From contig CAJFHC010000002.1 in NCBI GenBank assembly GCA_904378045.1, forward strand, positions 1-64,000: a stretch of DNA of 64,000 bases. Reading direction: 5' to 3'. Below are positions 44,675 through 52,405 of the stretch, piece after piece (position 1 is the stretch's first letter; the number at the start of each line of letters is the position of its first letter). Source of the DNA: Candidatus Metalachnospira gallinarum (GTDB taxonomy: Bacteria; Bacillota; Clostridia; Lachnospirales; Anaerotignaceae). The notes beneath the pieces were generated by a model, which made no database searches, had not been told where the DNA came from, and saw nothing but the letters and a program-made list of their open reading frames with translations. A program made the position numbers and the translations under genes.

Positions 44675-44713
44675 TATGATACAATACACTTGCTTAGGGT
44701 GGATTGTATCATA
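44675..44713. promoter_or_regulatory. inverted repeat upstream of the recombinase (putative operator)
   Basis: TATGATACAAT (44675-44685) is repeated as ATTGTATCATA (44703-44713), an 11-bp perfect inverted repeat with a 17-base spacer. It lies about 50-90 bases before the recombinase start. Without a T-run it is more likely a protein-binding site than a terminator. Confidence 0.45.
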
Positions 44714-44728
44714 TACAAACCGCTTCGT

Positions 44729-44760
44729 CCCTTCCTGTTGGCGCAGGAGGGGATTTTTTA
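44729..44760 (+). terminator. rightward terminator with no rightward gene in front
   Basis: CCCTTCCTG (44729-44737) pairs with CAGGAGGGG (44744-44752), one mismatch, followed by ATTTTTT on the plus strand. It would stop transcription coming from pdaB or from an antisense start within the recombinase gene before it enters the lysogeny operon. Confidence 0.5.
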
Positions 44761-44788
44761 ATTTAACTAGCAATACTTGAGGATAGCT

Positions 44789-45529
44789 TTATATGCTTTC
44801 AATTATCTCAAGCCTTTTTTCCAGTTCGTTTATCTCATATCCGGCTATGAGCTCTATCATACTTTCGCCATTATCATTTTTGACGTAGTAATTATCAAAA
44901 CATTCATAGTATCTGCGTCTGTCCGTAAATTTGATATTTATAGGCAGCAGTCCGGCCTTTATAAGCTCCAGATTAAGAATGAGCCTTCCGGTTCTTCCAT
45001 TGCCGTCGATGAAGGGATGTATACCCTCAAATAAAATATGGAACAGTCCTATGGCTTCGATAATGTGCTTCTCCTTTTTCATCTGGTCATAGTCCATTAT
45101 CAGCCTTTCCATTTCAACAGGCACAAGATAGGGCTGGGGCGGATTATGCTCCGCACCGAGTATTTTTACAGGAAGTCTTCTATATACACCTCTGTTTACG
45201 GCGTCATTCATAAGCACCAGTGAATGTATATCCTTGATGGCTTTTTCCGTGAGAGGTTCCTTCCTGTCAGCCAATTCGACCATATATAAAAACGCATCTT
45301 TATGTCCTATGGCTTCCAGATGATCCTTAAGGGGCTTTTCCGCTATGGTGATGCCTTCCTGCAGTATAAGGGCTGTTTCCCTTAAAGTCAGGGTATTGCC
45401 CTCTATGGCATTGGAATCGTATGTGTTTTCTATCATAAATTCTTCCGATAAACGCTTAAGCTCCGCCTGTGACAGGGGACGGGCGTTTTTCAGTTTTTCG
45501 GATAGAATATCGAGTTTTTCAAAATTCAT
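44789..45529 (-). CDS. Fic-domain protein with N-terminal inhibitory helix (class II)
   Basis: This is a predicted AMP-transferase (Fic family) of 246 residues. The active-site loop is complete, HPFIDGNGRTGR, with catalytic His and the anion-binding GNGR. An inhibitory motif of the (S/T)xxxE(G/N) form, SNAIEGN, lies upstream (about residues 34-40), so autoinhibition is expected. The start at 45529 follows CGAGGTGAT. It is the last gene of the leftward lysogeny operon (repressor, ImmA, membrane protein, Fic), expressed in the lysogen. Possible roles are host modification or defence against other phages; neither can be shown here. Confidence 0.9.
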   Translation of the reverse strand: MNFEKLDILSEKLKNARPLSQAELKRLSEEFMIENTYDSNAIEGNTLTLRETALILQEGITIAEKPLKDHLEAIGHKDAFLYMVELADRKEPLTEKAIKDIHSLVLMNDAVNRGVYRRLPVKILGAEHNPPQPYLVPVEMERLIMDYDQMKKEKHIIEAIGLFHILFEGIHPFIDGNGRTGRLILNLELIKAGLLPINIKFTDRRRYYECFDNYYVKNDNGESMIELIAGYEINELEKRLEIIESI

Positions 45530-45548
45530 TGGTATCACCTCGGATAAA

Positions 45549-46418
45549 TTATAGTAATTTTGCATCGCCGGAAACTACTTCATATTTTAAAACTTCTATG
45601 CCTATGGTATTTTTGATTAAATCATAAGCTAATTTTTTAGAAAAATCACTTTTTGTAATACAGTATATATCTGTTCCTTTTACTTCCTCAATTTCCAAAG
45701 GAACAGAATAATCAAAAAATGTATGTCTTAACTGATGATAAATAATATAGCGGTCCCTTTCTGAAAGAGGATTACAGTCAAGAATAAAAACTATATTGCT
45801 GTCCTCAGTAGAAATTCCGCCAGGAAAAGCAATTGAGTGATGTATATAAAGTTCAATATTATTGTCGATGGCCGTACAATCTTTTAAAGTTGAAACAAGT
45901 ATGTTTCTATAGTAGCTCTTATTTTCTATATCAGTAAAATATAAATACAAGTCGCTATTTAATATGCGGTTATCACATTCAATTTCAAAACTTTTGCTGC
46001 TCTTTGCAGTAAGAGAACCTACATATTGTCTTTTATAGTTAGGGTAATTTTTAACATCAATATATTCCCAAAATACATTCAGAGCTGTTCCAGGTCCATC
46101 AGATATTACACTTATATCAAGTGATTCCAGCATACCATTACTAACTTTTTTAGGTTTAGCTGAAATTATAATGTTTGGTATTTTGTTTCTTTCAGCAATA
46201 ATTTTATCCTTGTCTTTCTCATATATATAAGTCCAGCCAAGACCTGCTACTGTAACGGCTGCTCCTATTATGGTGCACACATACGCTATAAAAAAATCAA
46301 CGTGGGAGTCAAGCGGTATAAAAAGACATAGAACTTTATAAATTATTACAGTTGCATATACAATCAAAAGTATCAAAACTGGATTTTTATCAATTATTTC
46401 CCTAAAATATTTTAACAT
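45549..46418 (-). CDS. two-TM prophage membrane protein (homologue of 52406-53143)
   Basis: The 289-residue protein of unknown function has two N-terminal membrane helices (about 12-33 and 43-64), then a cytosolic or external beta-rich domain with VISDGPGTALNV near residue 105. It is AT-rich compared with its neighbours, as phage cargo genes often are. The region FFIAYVCTIIGAAVTVAGLGWTYIYEKDKDK lines up with LLAFYGNILTAAAAVLGVYYTLDYSKFK in the protein at 52406, and both go on to a short Pro-containing strand. It lies in the lysogeny operon between immA and fic with gaps of about 20-30 bases. Superinfection exclusion or another defence role is conceivable. Confidence 0.7.
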   Translation of the reverse strand: MLKYFREIIDKNPVLILLIVYATVIIYKVLCLFIPLDSHVDFFIAYVCTIIGAAVTVAGLGWTYIYEKDKDKIIAERNKIPNIIISAKPKKVSNGMLESLDISVISDGPGTALNVFWEYIDVKNYPNYKRQYVGSLTAKSSKSFEIECDNRILNSDLYLYFTDIENKSYYRNILVSTLKDCTAIDNNIELYIHHSIAFPGGISTEDSNIVFILDCNPLSERDRYIIYHQLRHTFFDYSVPLEIEEVKGTDIYCITKSDFSKKLAYDLIKNTIGIEVLKYEVVSGDAKLL

Positions 46419-46450
46419 AGTAATGCCTCATAGTTTAATACAAAAAATAT

Positions 46451-46939
46451 CTAACAAATATTTCCATTTTCAATGTTTTCTATTTCTTCGACGCTATATC
46501 CTGCATCATTAAATCTAATAGCATAATTATCATATCTGTATATGATGCCATAAGTATTTTTGAATACCTCGATGGCTTCAAGAAGAAACTTATCAGTTAC
46601 ACCAAGATAATCGGCAACATCAGATATATATTCGCAGCCGGACCTGCTTGCTTTAATAAGATCTTCAATAGTAATCAGCCGATTAACAGCCCATTTACGA
46701 GCTGCTTTTTCTTGCTTCATATTATTAAACTTAGAGGTATCAATAATGTTTCCAACGGTGGTGTGGTGATGTCCAAGTTCTTCTGCCAGGATACAGGTTT
46801 TTTCGACCTCATTCAGTTTATTGTTTATATCGATAGTGCCATCACAATATAGCCCCTTAATTCTGTTACTAAACTTATATTCAATAACCTGGACATTTTC
46901 CATGTCAGCATGATTATACAAAACGTATAATTTATCCAT
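46451..46939 (-). CDS. ImmA/IrrE-family metallopeptidase-like protein
   Basis: In ICEBs1-like elements ImmA cleaves the repressor after DNA damage to start induction. Here 162 residues contain LAEELGHHHTTVGN, which takes the place of the HExxH zinc motif (ExxH kept, the first His replaced by Glu as seen in many phage relatives), and KAARKWAVNRLI with the downstream conserved helix. The start at 46939 follows GGAGGTGG; the frame to 46954 overlaps that site. It is directly downstream of the repressor gene (23 bases), the usual partner order. Confidence 0.85.
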   Translation of the reverse strand: MDKLYVLYNHADMENVQVIEYKFSNRIKGLYCDGTIDINNKLNEVEKTCILAEELGHHHTTVGNIIDTSKFNNMKQEKAARKWAVNRLITIEDLIKASRSGCEYISDVADYLGVTDKFLLEAIEVFKNTYGIIYRYDNYAIRFNDAGYSVEEIENIENGNIC

Positions 46940-46962
46940 AATAACCACCTCCAAAGGCAGTT

Positions 46963-47274
46963 TTATTTTCTTTTGTTTTTTACAAACTCAGCAAATCTTT
47001 TTATTTCTTCAAGTTCGTCTGCTGTATAGTCATCACCATCAAAGTGAGCGGCAAGCGTTGAAGAATCATAGTCATCTATTCCAAGTAAAGTATCAGCAGA
47101 TGTATTTAAAACATCAGCTATTTTTTTTATTGTCTGCACGTTAGGTTCACGATTTCCGCTTTCATATAATGAATATGTGGATTTTGCCACACCGATCTGC
47201 TCTGCAACGTCTTTTTGTGACAACCCTTTTTGAAGCCTTATTTTTCTTAAGTTTTCATGAAATAATTCGCCCAT
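46963..47274 (-). CDS. prophage repressor (XRE/cI-like)
   Basis: This lysogeny repressor has 103 residues. The helix-turn-helix covers LSQKDVAEQIGVAKSTYSLYESG (about residues 17-40), followed by VQTIKKIADVLNTSADTLLG and an acidic tail ending EIKRFAEFVKNKRK. It has no LexA-like self-cleavage domain, so inactivation should depend on the neighbouring ImmA. The start at 47274 has AAAGGAGG. It is expressed from a consensus promoter whose spacer contains an operator half-site, suggesting autoregulation. Confidence 0.92.
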   Translation of the reverse strand: MGELFHENLRKIRLQKGLSQKDVAEQIGVAKSTYSLYESGNREPNVQTIKKIADVLNTSADTLLGIDDYDSSTLAAHFDGDDYTADELEEIKRFAEFVKNKRK

Positions 47275-47298
47275 GCTGACTCCTCCTTTATATTTTTG

Positions 47299-47327
47299 AT
47301 TATATATTTGCGTTTTCATTGTGTCAA
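47299..47327 (-). promoter_or_regulatory. repressor promoter (consensus)
   Basis: On the minus strand TTGACA (47327-47322) and TATAAT (47304-47299) match consensus exactly with a 17-base spacer. The spacer contains an operator-like TTTGCGTTTTCAT (47307-47319). Confidence 0.88.
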
Positions 47328-47411
47328 CAAAAAGTTTGCAAAATGAAAATTAATCTATTGATAAATTTGCAATATGCAATTATATTATAATTATAGTTTG
47401 CAATATGCAAA
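47307..47411. promoter_or_regulatory. operator array of the lysis-lysogeny switch
   Basis: Two near-identical palindromes TTGCA-ATA-TGCAA lie at 47367-47379 and 47398-47410. Degenerate copies are TTTGCAAAATGAAA (47335-47348) and TTTGCGTTTTCAT (47307-47319). The sites are spaced by about 30 bases between the divergent repressor and Cro-like genes and overlap both promoters, as expected for repressor/Cro control. Confidence 0.8.
47358..47386 (+). promoter_or_regulatory. rightward early promoter
   Basis: TTGATA (47358-47363) and TATATT (47381-47386) are 17 bases apart. The operator palindrome at 47367-47379 lies between them, so repressor binding would block it. Confidence 0.7.
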
Positions 47412-47433
47412 TTTAAGAAGTGGAGGTGATAAA

Positions 47434-47637
47434 ATGTTCAGAAATCTTGAGGCAGAACAGGCAAGACTTGGATATACAAATACCGATGTAGCCAAAAAAC
47501 TCGGTATATCAAGGGTCTCTTACGAAAATAAAAAGAAAAACGGAAAATTTACAACACTGGAAATTAAAAGTCTTTGTAAATTATTTAAATGCAAATTTGA
47601 CTATTTATTTTACACAGATGGAGAAGGGGAAGAATGA
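47434..47637 (+). CDS. Cro-like XRE DNA-binding protein
   Basis: The 67-residue helix-turn-helix protein begins MFRNLEAEQARLGYTNTDVAKKLGISRVSYENKK. GTGGAGGTG precedes the ATG at 47434; the longer frame from 47374 crosses the operators and was rejected. It is the first gene of the rightward early transcript opposite the repressor, hence probably the Cro-type antirepressor or a small activator. Confidence 0.85.
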   Translation: MFRNLEAEQARLGYTNTDVAKKLGISRVSYENKKKNGKFTTLEIKSLCKLFKCKFDYLFYTDGEGEE

Positions 47638-47781
47638 GACAATGGCAATTGAGCTCAAACTGGGATAAATCATTATGACACTGGCAAACCCAATGTATGA
47701 GCGGATTATAGATAAATAACCTGTCAAGATGTACAACCCCTGCCACATACAATTTACCAATAGATCAAAGAGGTGATACAT

Positions 47782-48057
47782 ATGCCCAGAGTAAGGCCGA
47801 AGAGAATTTACAAGGTAATAAATATCTGTACCAGGAGAACGCCTGAGGAGCAGGCGAAATATATGGAGGAGGTAATGCCCATATTTGTAAAGCTGGGGCT
47901 CTACAAAATAGTAGATGAGAACTACAAGCCAAAGCCCATAAGAGAGATACCCATAGACGAGATCGGTGATGAAGCGGGCTGTGAAAAGACAAAGCAGTTT
48001 TTGAGGGATCACCCGGAGTATATGGCTTGGGAGCTGGCGGAAGATACAGTAGATTAA
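47782..48057 (+). CDS. small prophage protein, unknown
   Basis: A 91-residue charged protein starts at an ATG behind AAAGAGGTGAT. It has no membrane segment, no cysteine pair and no recognised domain. It is encoded in the early block between the Cro-like protein and replication genes. Confidence 0.6.
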   Translation: MPRVRPKRIYKVINICTRRTPEEQAKYMEEVMPIFVKLGLYKIVDENYKPKPIREIPIDEIGDEAGCEKTKQFLRDHPEYMAWELAEDTVD

Positions 48058-48069
48058 GGCGGTGGCGTT

Positions 48070-48249
48070 ATGGAACTTACACTGTTTGAGCTGGCGTTTT
48101 TGGGAGGATGGTATGCCTTAAGCTATGCAGTGCTTAAACATATTGAAATACGCATCATAAATACCAGGCTCAAGGAAGAAAACAAGCGTTTAAGAGAAGG
48201 CAGGAATACAAGGAAAGGTGTTTACTATGAAGGTAAAACTTACAAATGA
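48070..48249 (+). CDS. small membrane-anchored prophage protein (59 aa)
   Basis: The 59-codon frame begins MELTLFELAFLGGWYALSYAVLKHIE, one hydrophobic helix, and then a basic, Glu/Arg-rich tail. GGCGGTGG precedes the ATG. It overlaps the next gene by 23 bases, as in compact phage operons. The function is unknown. Confidence 0.55.
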   Translation: MELTLFELAFLGGWYALSYAVLKHIEIRIINTRLKEENKRLREGRNTRKGVYYEGKTYK

Positions 48250-48535
48250 TAAACTGAGACGCGCATTTTTAGATAATTATGAGGCGTGGGGCGTATGGTT
48301 TTACGAACCGCGCCTCGGCGTTAATTATTACAGATGTTCCTTCCCGGATAACAGCGGGATAGTAGTAGAGGAGCAGACGAGTGCAGGGCTGCATTCACCA
48401 AGGGTAGTTACCTCTGTAAGATATCACAGGGTATCGCCCTATGGAAAGTATGATATGGAAGAAAGCAGTATGGCAGATATGATCCGAAACTTAAGGAACT
48501 GGACAGGCATAGTAGAGATCGGTATTTCGGATTGA
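48227..48535 (+). CDS. small prophage protein, unknown
   Basis: The 102-residue protein starts MKVKLTNDKLRRAF behind AGGTG and contains an aromatic-rich stretch (YEAWGVWFYEPRLG). No domain was recognised. It overlaps the preceding gene. Confidence 0.6.
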   Translation: MKVKLTNDKLRRAFLDNYEAWGVWFYEPRLGVNYYRCSFPDNSGIVVEEQTSAGLHSPRVVTSVRYHRVSPYGKYDMEESSMADMIRNLRNWTGIVEIGISD

Positions 48536-48556
48536 GCAGGTAAGGCGGGATGTAAA

Positions 48557-48790
48557 CTGAAAAGGATAATAGTTAAAATAAGTGACAACAGAATTTGCAG
48601 AAACTGTAAACATCGTATAAAGACGGACTGGTCAGAGTTTGATAAATGCGAGATATACGCTCCCGCATTTAAAGGCGATGAACTGCTGGTGAGCAGGAAA
48701 GATAAAGTGAGACCCGAGGAATGTCCCCTTGACACCTGTATTTACGGTGAGAGATGGATTTTTTATTTTAAGAGAAAGATAGGTCTATAA
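48557..48790 (+). CDS. small Cys-rich prophage protein with a probable CTG start
   Basis: The frame after the previous stop has no ATG, GTG or TTG near its front. A CTG at 48557 stands seven bases after AAGGCGGG and gives xKRIIVKISDNRICRNCKH..., a natural-looking N-terminus. The 77-residue product has CRNCKH, then a single Cys, then ECPLDTC, spacing that could bind zinc. The coding sense is convincing; the start is not certain. Confidence 0.55.
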   Translation: MKRIIVKISDNRICRNCKHRIKTDWSEFDKCEIYAPAFKGDELLVSRKDKVRPEECPLDTCIYGERWIFYFKRKIGL

Positions 48791-48812
48791 ATAAACTTAA
48801 GGAGGTGCGCCC

Positions 48813-49097
48813 ATGGAAAATGGCAGGCCTGAAGTGGACCTGAGGACAAAAGTAGAAAGGGCGGTATATTTGCCATATCCGGCAGTAAGGCTAAAAGGCA
48901 TAAGAGCGTGGCTGAATATGGCGCCTGGTCAGAAAATAAATATAGATGGCCAAAGATATGTGATAGAGGGCATATATGAGTTTCATATAACTGCCATAAA
49001 CACAAAATACGGATGGAGAGAATCCTTTACATATGCTAAAGTTTGGACAAGCACCGTAAAAAGAAAGCGGGGTGAGGCCTATGGCAGCACCGACTAA
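48813..49097 (+). CDS. small prophage protein, unknown
   Basis: The 94-residue protein has a strong AAGGAGGTG ribosome site. It contains LPYPAVRLKGIRAWLNMAPGQ and a beta-rich centre (INIDGQRYVIEGIYEF). Its 3' end overlaps the start of the replication initiator gene. No family was recognised. Confidence 0.6.
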   Translation: MENGRPEVDLRTKVERAVYLPYPAVRLKGIRAWLNMAPGQKINIDGQRYVIEGIYEFHITAINTKYGWRESFTYAKVWTSTVKRKRGEAYGSTD

Positions 49098-50013
49098 GGC
49101 CGGACTGGACTATTTCCCGTTCTATACAACACTTATAAGGGATAGGAAACTGCGTCCGGCCAAGCTCAAATACGGATACCTGGCCACAATGGTGTATATA
49201 TGTCTTTTATGCATCATTTATGACGACCACGGATACTACTGTGACTGCCGTGATGAGGAAAATCTTATATGGGACATAATGGAGATGCTTCAGGGGAAAT
49301 ATCAGCCCGAAGCGGAGACCGTCAAGGGTGTGATTGAGATGCTGGTGGCGTGTGAACTATTCAGCGGCGACCTCTACAGATCAAAAATATTGACATCCAA
49401 ACGCATACAGGACATTTATTACAGATCCACACTTAAGCGTACTGGACTGACGGTAAACAGAAAGATATGGCTGCTGTCCGAGGAGGAAATGAGAGCCATA
49501 TCCACCCATAGCAGTATTCTGTCCTTTTTGGTTAATGACGGAAATAACGGAGTAAATGACGTCAATAACTCAGTTAATGACGCCAATAATGAACAAATAA
49601 AAGAAAATAAAATAAAAGAAAAGAAAACTAAAGAAAACAGCTTTCCTTCAGACAGCTTCCAGATGGAAGCAGCCAGAAGGCTGAGAGACGGTACATTAAG
49701 GCTTTTCCCGAAGCAGAAGATGCCTGATGATAAGGGGCTCAATAAGTGGGCGGAGATAATAGACAAGATGATAAGGCTGGATAAAAGAAGCGAGAATGAT
49801 ATACTGGACGTTTTGGACTTTGCCCTTGAGGACGATTTCTGGAGACAGAATATACGCTCTGCGGACAAGCTGAGGAAGCAGTTCGATAACCTTTATGTAA
49901 AAATGGTTTCAGGCAGAAGAGGTCAGAAAAATGAGCAGAAAAACGATATAAGAAAAAGCCAGACGGAGGAATATTTCAGACAGCTTGAGCAGGAAATGGA
50001 GGCGGGCAGATGA
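49081..50013 (+). CDS. DnaD-like replication initiator (Lin1244/DUF4373 type)
   Basis: This phage replication protein has 310 residues. The N-terminal ~120 residues (GLDYFPFYTTLIRDRKL, ATMVYICLLCIIYDDHGYYC) resemble the Lin1244/Lin1753 winged-helix domain. A low-complexity linker with NDGNNGVNDVNNSVND and a Lys/Glu run follows, then a C-terminal helical domain that probably binds helicase. It overlaps the DnaB gene by four bases, consistent with origin recognition and helicase loading as a pair. The ATG at 49081 follows GGGGTGAGG. Confidence 0.75.
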   Translation: MAAPTKAGLDYFPFYTTLIRDRKLRPAKLKYGYLATMVYICLLCIIYDDHGYYCDCRDEENLIWDIMEMLQGKYQPEAETVKGVIEMLVACELFSGDLYRSKILTSKRIQDIYYRSTLKRTGLTVNRKIWLLSEEEMRAISTHSSILSFLVNDGNNGVNDVNNSVNDANNEQIKENKIKEKKTKENSFPSDSFQMEAARRLRDGTLRLFPKQKMPDDKGLNKWAEIIDKMIRLDKRSENDILDVLDFALEDDFWRQNIRSADKLRKQFDNLYVKMVSGRRGQKNEQKNDIRKSQTEEYFRQLEQEMEAGR

Positions 50014-51362
50014 AGGATAAAACATCAGAGAGGAAGGAAAGCTCAGGAACACATAGCACATCGTCAACGGAAATTCCCTGCTCCGTAGAAAGTGAAAGGG
50101 CTGTGCTTTCCTGTATGCTTATGGATAGTGATTCGGCTCAGATGGCACTTAGTTCATTGAGGGAAGAAAGCTTTTATACGGGACTTTACAGGGGAATATT
50201 CAAAGTAATGAAGGAGCTGGCCCAGAATGGCAGGAGCATAGATGTGGTGGTGCTTTCCGACAGGCTCTCCCAAAGGGACCCGGATGAAAACTGGGTAAGG
50301 ATACTGGCTGACATAGCTTCAAGCATCGGTACATCGGTAAATATAAAAGAGTACATAAGGGTGCTGCAGGAGAAGGAATACAGACGAGCCACCATAGCCG
50401 CTGCCAATGAGCTCAAGGAGAAGGCTAAAAGCGGAACCATTGATGAAATAGTATCGGTACTTGACAGGCAGAAGGAAAACTATGTATCCACCGGAAAGCT
50501 CCTGCCCATATCCGAGGCGCTGGAAAAGGCACTCATAACGGTAAATGAAAGGATAGCATCCGGCTCGGCCTACTCAGGACTTAGGACAGGTTTTGATAAA
50601 CTTGACAAAATGACCGGAGGACTGCAGGATTCGGACCTTATAGTCATAGCCGCCAGACCGTCCATGGGAAAGACCGCCCTTTGTCTGGATATACTTAAAA
50701 ACGCCGCTCCGGAGCTTAAAAAGAATAATAAATGCGCCATATTTTTCTCCCTGGAGATGAGCAGTGAGCAGATAGCCATGAGGATGTATTCTTCGGCACT
50801 GAACATACGAAACGAAAGGTTCAGGAGCGGTATGTTAAAGAGTGAGGATTTCAGAAAAATAGAAAAATACTCGGATAAGTTTTTAAAGGCAGTGGACTGC
50901 CTGCACTTTAATGACGATATGGTGACAGGCATAGAGGACATATATATGCAGTGCCACGAGCTGAAATACAGCGGAGGAAAGGATATAGGTCTCATCGCCA
51001 TTGATTATCTGCAGCTTATAAATACTCCGGGCGATAACAGAAACAACGAGATAGCCAAGATAACCAGAGGACTTAAAAATCTGGCAAAGACCTTTGGATG
51101 TCCGGTAATAGTTTTATCCCAGCTGAGCAGGGCGGTGGAGAGCCGTAACGATAAGCATCCGACCCTGGCAGACCTGAGAGAATCAGGTTCCATCGAGCAG
51201 GATGCCGATGTGGTCATATTTATTTACAGGGATGAGTATTACAGGGCGGAAAGCGAAAATAAGGGCATCGCCGATATCGAGATAGCCAAACAGCGAAACG
51301 GTGCCACAGGACGCTTTGAACTTAGGTTCATAAAGGAAATGACAAGGTTTGAGAATTTTTGA
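50010..51362 (+). CDS. replicative DNA helicase (DnaB type)
   Basis: This hexameric helicase for prophage replication has 450 residues. The N-terminal DnaB domain starts at EIPCSVESERAVLSCMLMD. The RecA-like core has Walker A ARPSMGKTA, the FFSLEMSSEQIAMRM segment, Walker B IGLIAIDYLQLI, and VIVLSQLSRAVE. The C-terminal DLRESGSIEQDADVVIFIYRDEYY and AKQRNGATG are typical. The ATG overlaps the end of the initiator gene (ATGA). Confidence 0.93.
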   Translation: MKDKTSERKESSGTHSTSSTEIPCSVESERAVLSCMLMDSDSAQMALSSLREESFYTGLYRGIFKVMKELAQNGRSIDVVVLSDRLSQRDPDENWVRILADIASSIGTSVNIKEYIRVLQEKEYRRATIAAANELKEKAKSGTIDEIVSVLDRQKENYVSTGKLLPISEALEKALITVNERIASGSAYSGLRTGFDKLDKMTGGLQDSDLIVIAARPSMGKTALCLDILKNAAPELKKNNKCAIFFSLEMSSEQIAMRMYSSALNIRNERFRSGMLKSEDFRKIEKYSDKFLKAVDCLHFNDDMVTGIEDIYMQCHELKYSGGKDIGLIAIDYLQLINTPGDNRNNEIAKITRGLKNLAKTFGCPVIVLSQLSRAVESRNDKHPTLADLRESGSIEQDADVVIFIYRDEYYRAESENKGIADIEIAKQRNGATGRFELRFIKEMTRFENF

Positions 51363-51390
51363 GAATATTTGATGATATGAAGGTGGAAGT

Positions 51391-51819
51391 ATGAGCGTTG
51401 ATGATGCCATAAAACGGCTTAAGACCGAATCCAGAAGCATAATCGAAGCCAGAGAACAGCAGGAAAAGGCCAGGGAGATCACTGCCGGCAGAAAAGATAT
51501 AAGTACTGACGGTTTCAGCGGATCCAGGCTGAAAAGGATAGCTGATGCCTTTAAAAGAATGGACGAAAACTACTGGTAGGATTTCTTTAAAAGGCAGAAT
51601 GACGGCCTTAAGGGTCTGACGGGCGAAGATGAGGAAAGGTACATCGAAGCTTGTGTTTACGAGTATAAAAGGATGGAAGCCATATATAAGGGATACGAAA
51701 GGATATTGAAAGAGCCGCACCATTTGGAAGAACATCTTAAAAAGCTCAAACAGGATCTTAAAAATATGGCTGAGGAATACGATAAAAAATGTTCGGAACA
51801 GATAAGCCTGTTTAAGTAA
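51391..51819 (+). pseudogene. prophage coiled-coil protein with in-frame TAG
   Basis: An ATG behind GAAGGTGG opens a frame of 142 codons. Codon 63 is TAG (51577-51579). The frame before it ends RMDENYW, and after it continues DFFKRQNDGLKGLTGEDEERYIEA to SEQISLFK and TAA. Codon use and Lys/Glu-rich helical character are the same on both sides, so this is one gene with a nonsense codon, perhaps from CAG. The function is unknown. The first half alone would be 62 residues. Confidence 0.65.
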
Positions 51820-51836
51820 AGGGGAGGCGGGACAGA

Positions 51837-52289
51837 TTGATAACTGAAGATGAAAAACAGATAAAGCGTCTGCTTTGGGAATACGGAACTGCCGATGAGC
51901 GTATAAAAGATATCAACCTTCAGATAAGGCTCCAGAAGGAGACCCAGGAAAGTATGCGGGATATTGGGGCAGTAAAAATAGACGGTATGCCCCATACAAA
52001 TGGCCTGAGTGACCCGGTATGCGGTGCAGCCATAAAGATAGTCGACAGGGTGGAAATGAATATAAAAGACCTGGTGTCGGAGCTTACGAAAATATATGAA
52101 ATGCGGGAAATGATGAGAAAACTGCTTTCCTGCCTGGATGATGAGGAATACAGAGTAATAGATCTGCGATACATAAGGCACATAAGATGGAGCGGACTGC
52201 CCTCCAGAATGCACTGCAGCAGGAGTACGGTGTTCAGGATCCACGACAGAGCCATAAGAAAACTTATGGAAAATTTCAAAAAAACATGA
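51837..52289 (+). CDS. ArpU-family late transcription regulator
   Basis: The 150-residue protein of the ArpU/RinA-like, sigma-related group begins at TTG behind GGGGAGGCGGG. The N-terminal helix is coiled. The C-terminal part has CLDDEEYRVIDLRYIRHIRWSGLPSRMHCSRSTVFRIHDRAIRKL, a sigma-region-4-like helix-turn-helix. Its place between replication genes and virion genes fits activation of late transcription. The DNA just downstream (52290-52340) may hold its target. Confidence 0.8.
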   Translation: MITEDEKQIKRLLWEYGTADERIKDINLQIRLQKETQESMRDIGAVKIDGMPHTNGLSDPVCGAAIKIVDRVEMNIKDLVSELTKIYEMREMMRKLLSCLDDEEYRVIDLRYIRHIRWSGLPSRMHCSRSTVFRIHDRAIRKLMENFKKT

Positions 52290-52359
52290 AGTTGGGACTA
52301 AATGACACTTTTTTTATGGTAATGTGGTAGTGTGGAAATAAAGGTCCTGCCCTTAAGGA

Positions 52360-52388
52360 TTGCTTATTTTGGCGTATTTATTTATAAT
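52360..52388 (+). promoter_or_regulatory. separate promoter of the 2-TM cargo gene
   Basis: TTGCTT (52360-52365) and TATAAT (52383-52388) are 17 bases apart, directly before the gene at 52406. A private promoter is typical of phage morons expressed from the lysogen. Confidence 0.6.
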
Positions 52389-52405
52389 CTTTATGGGGTG
52401 AGGAT

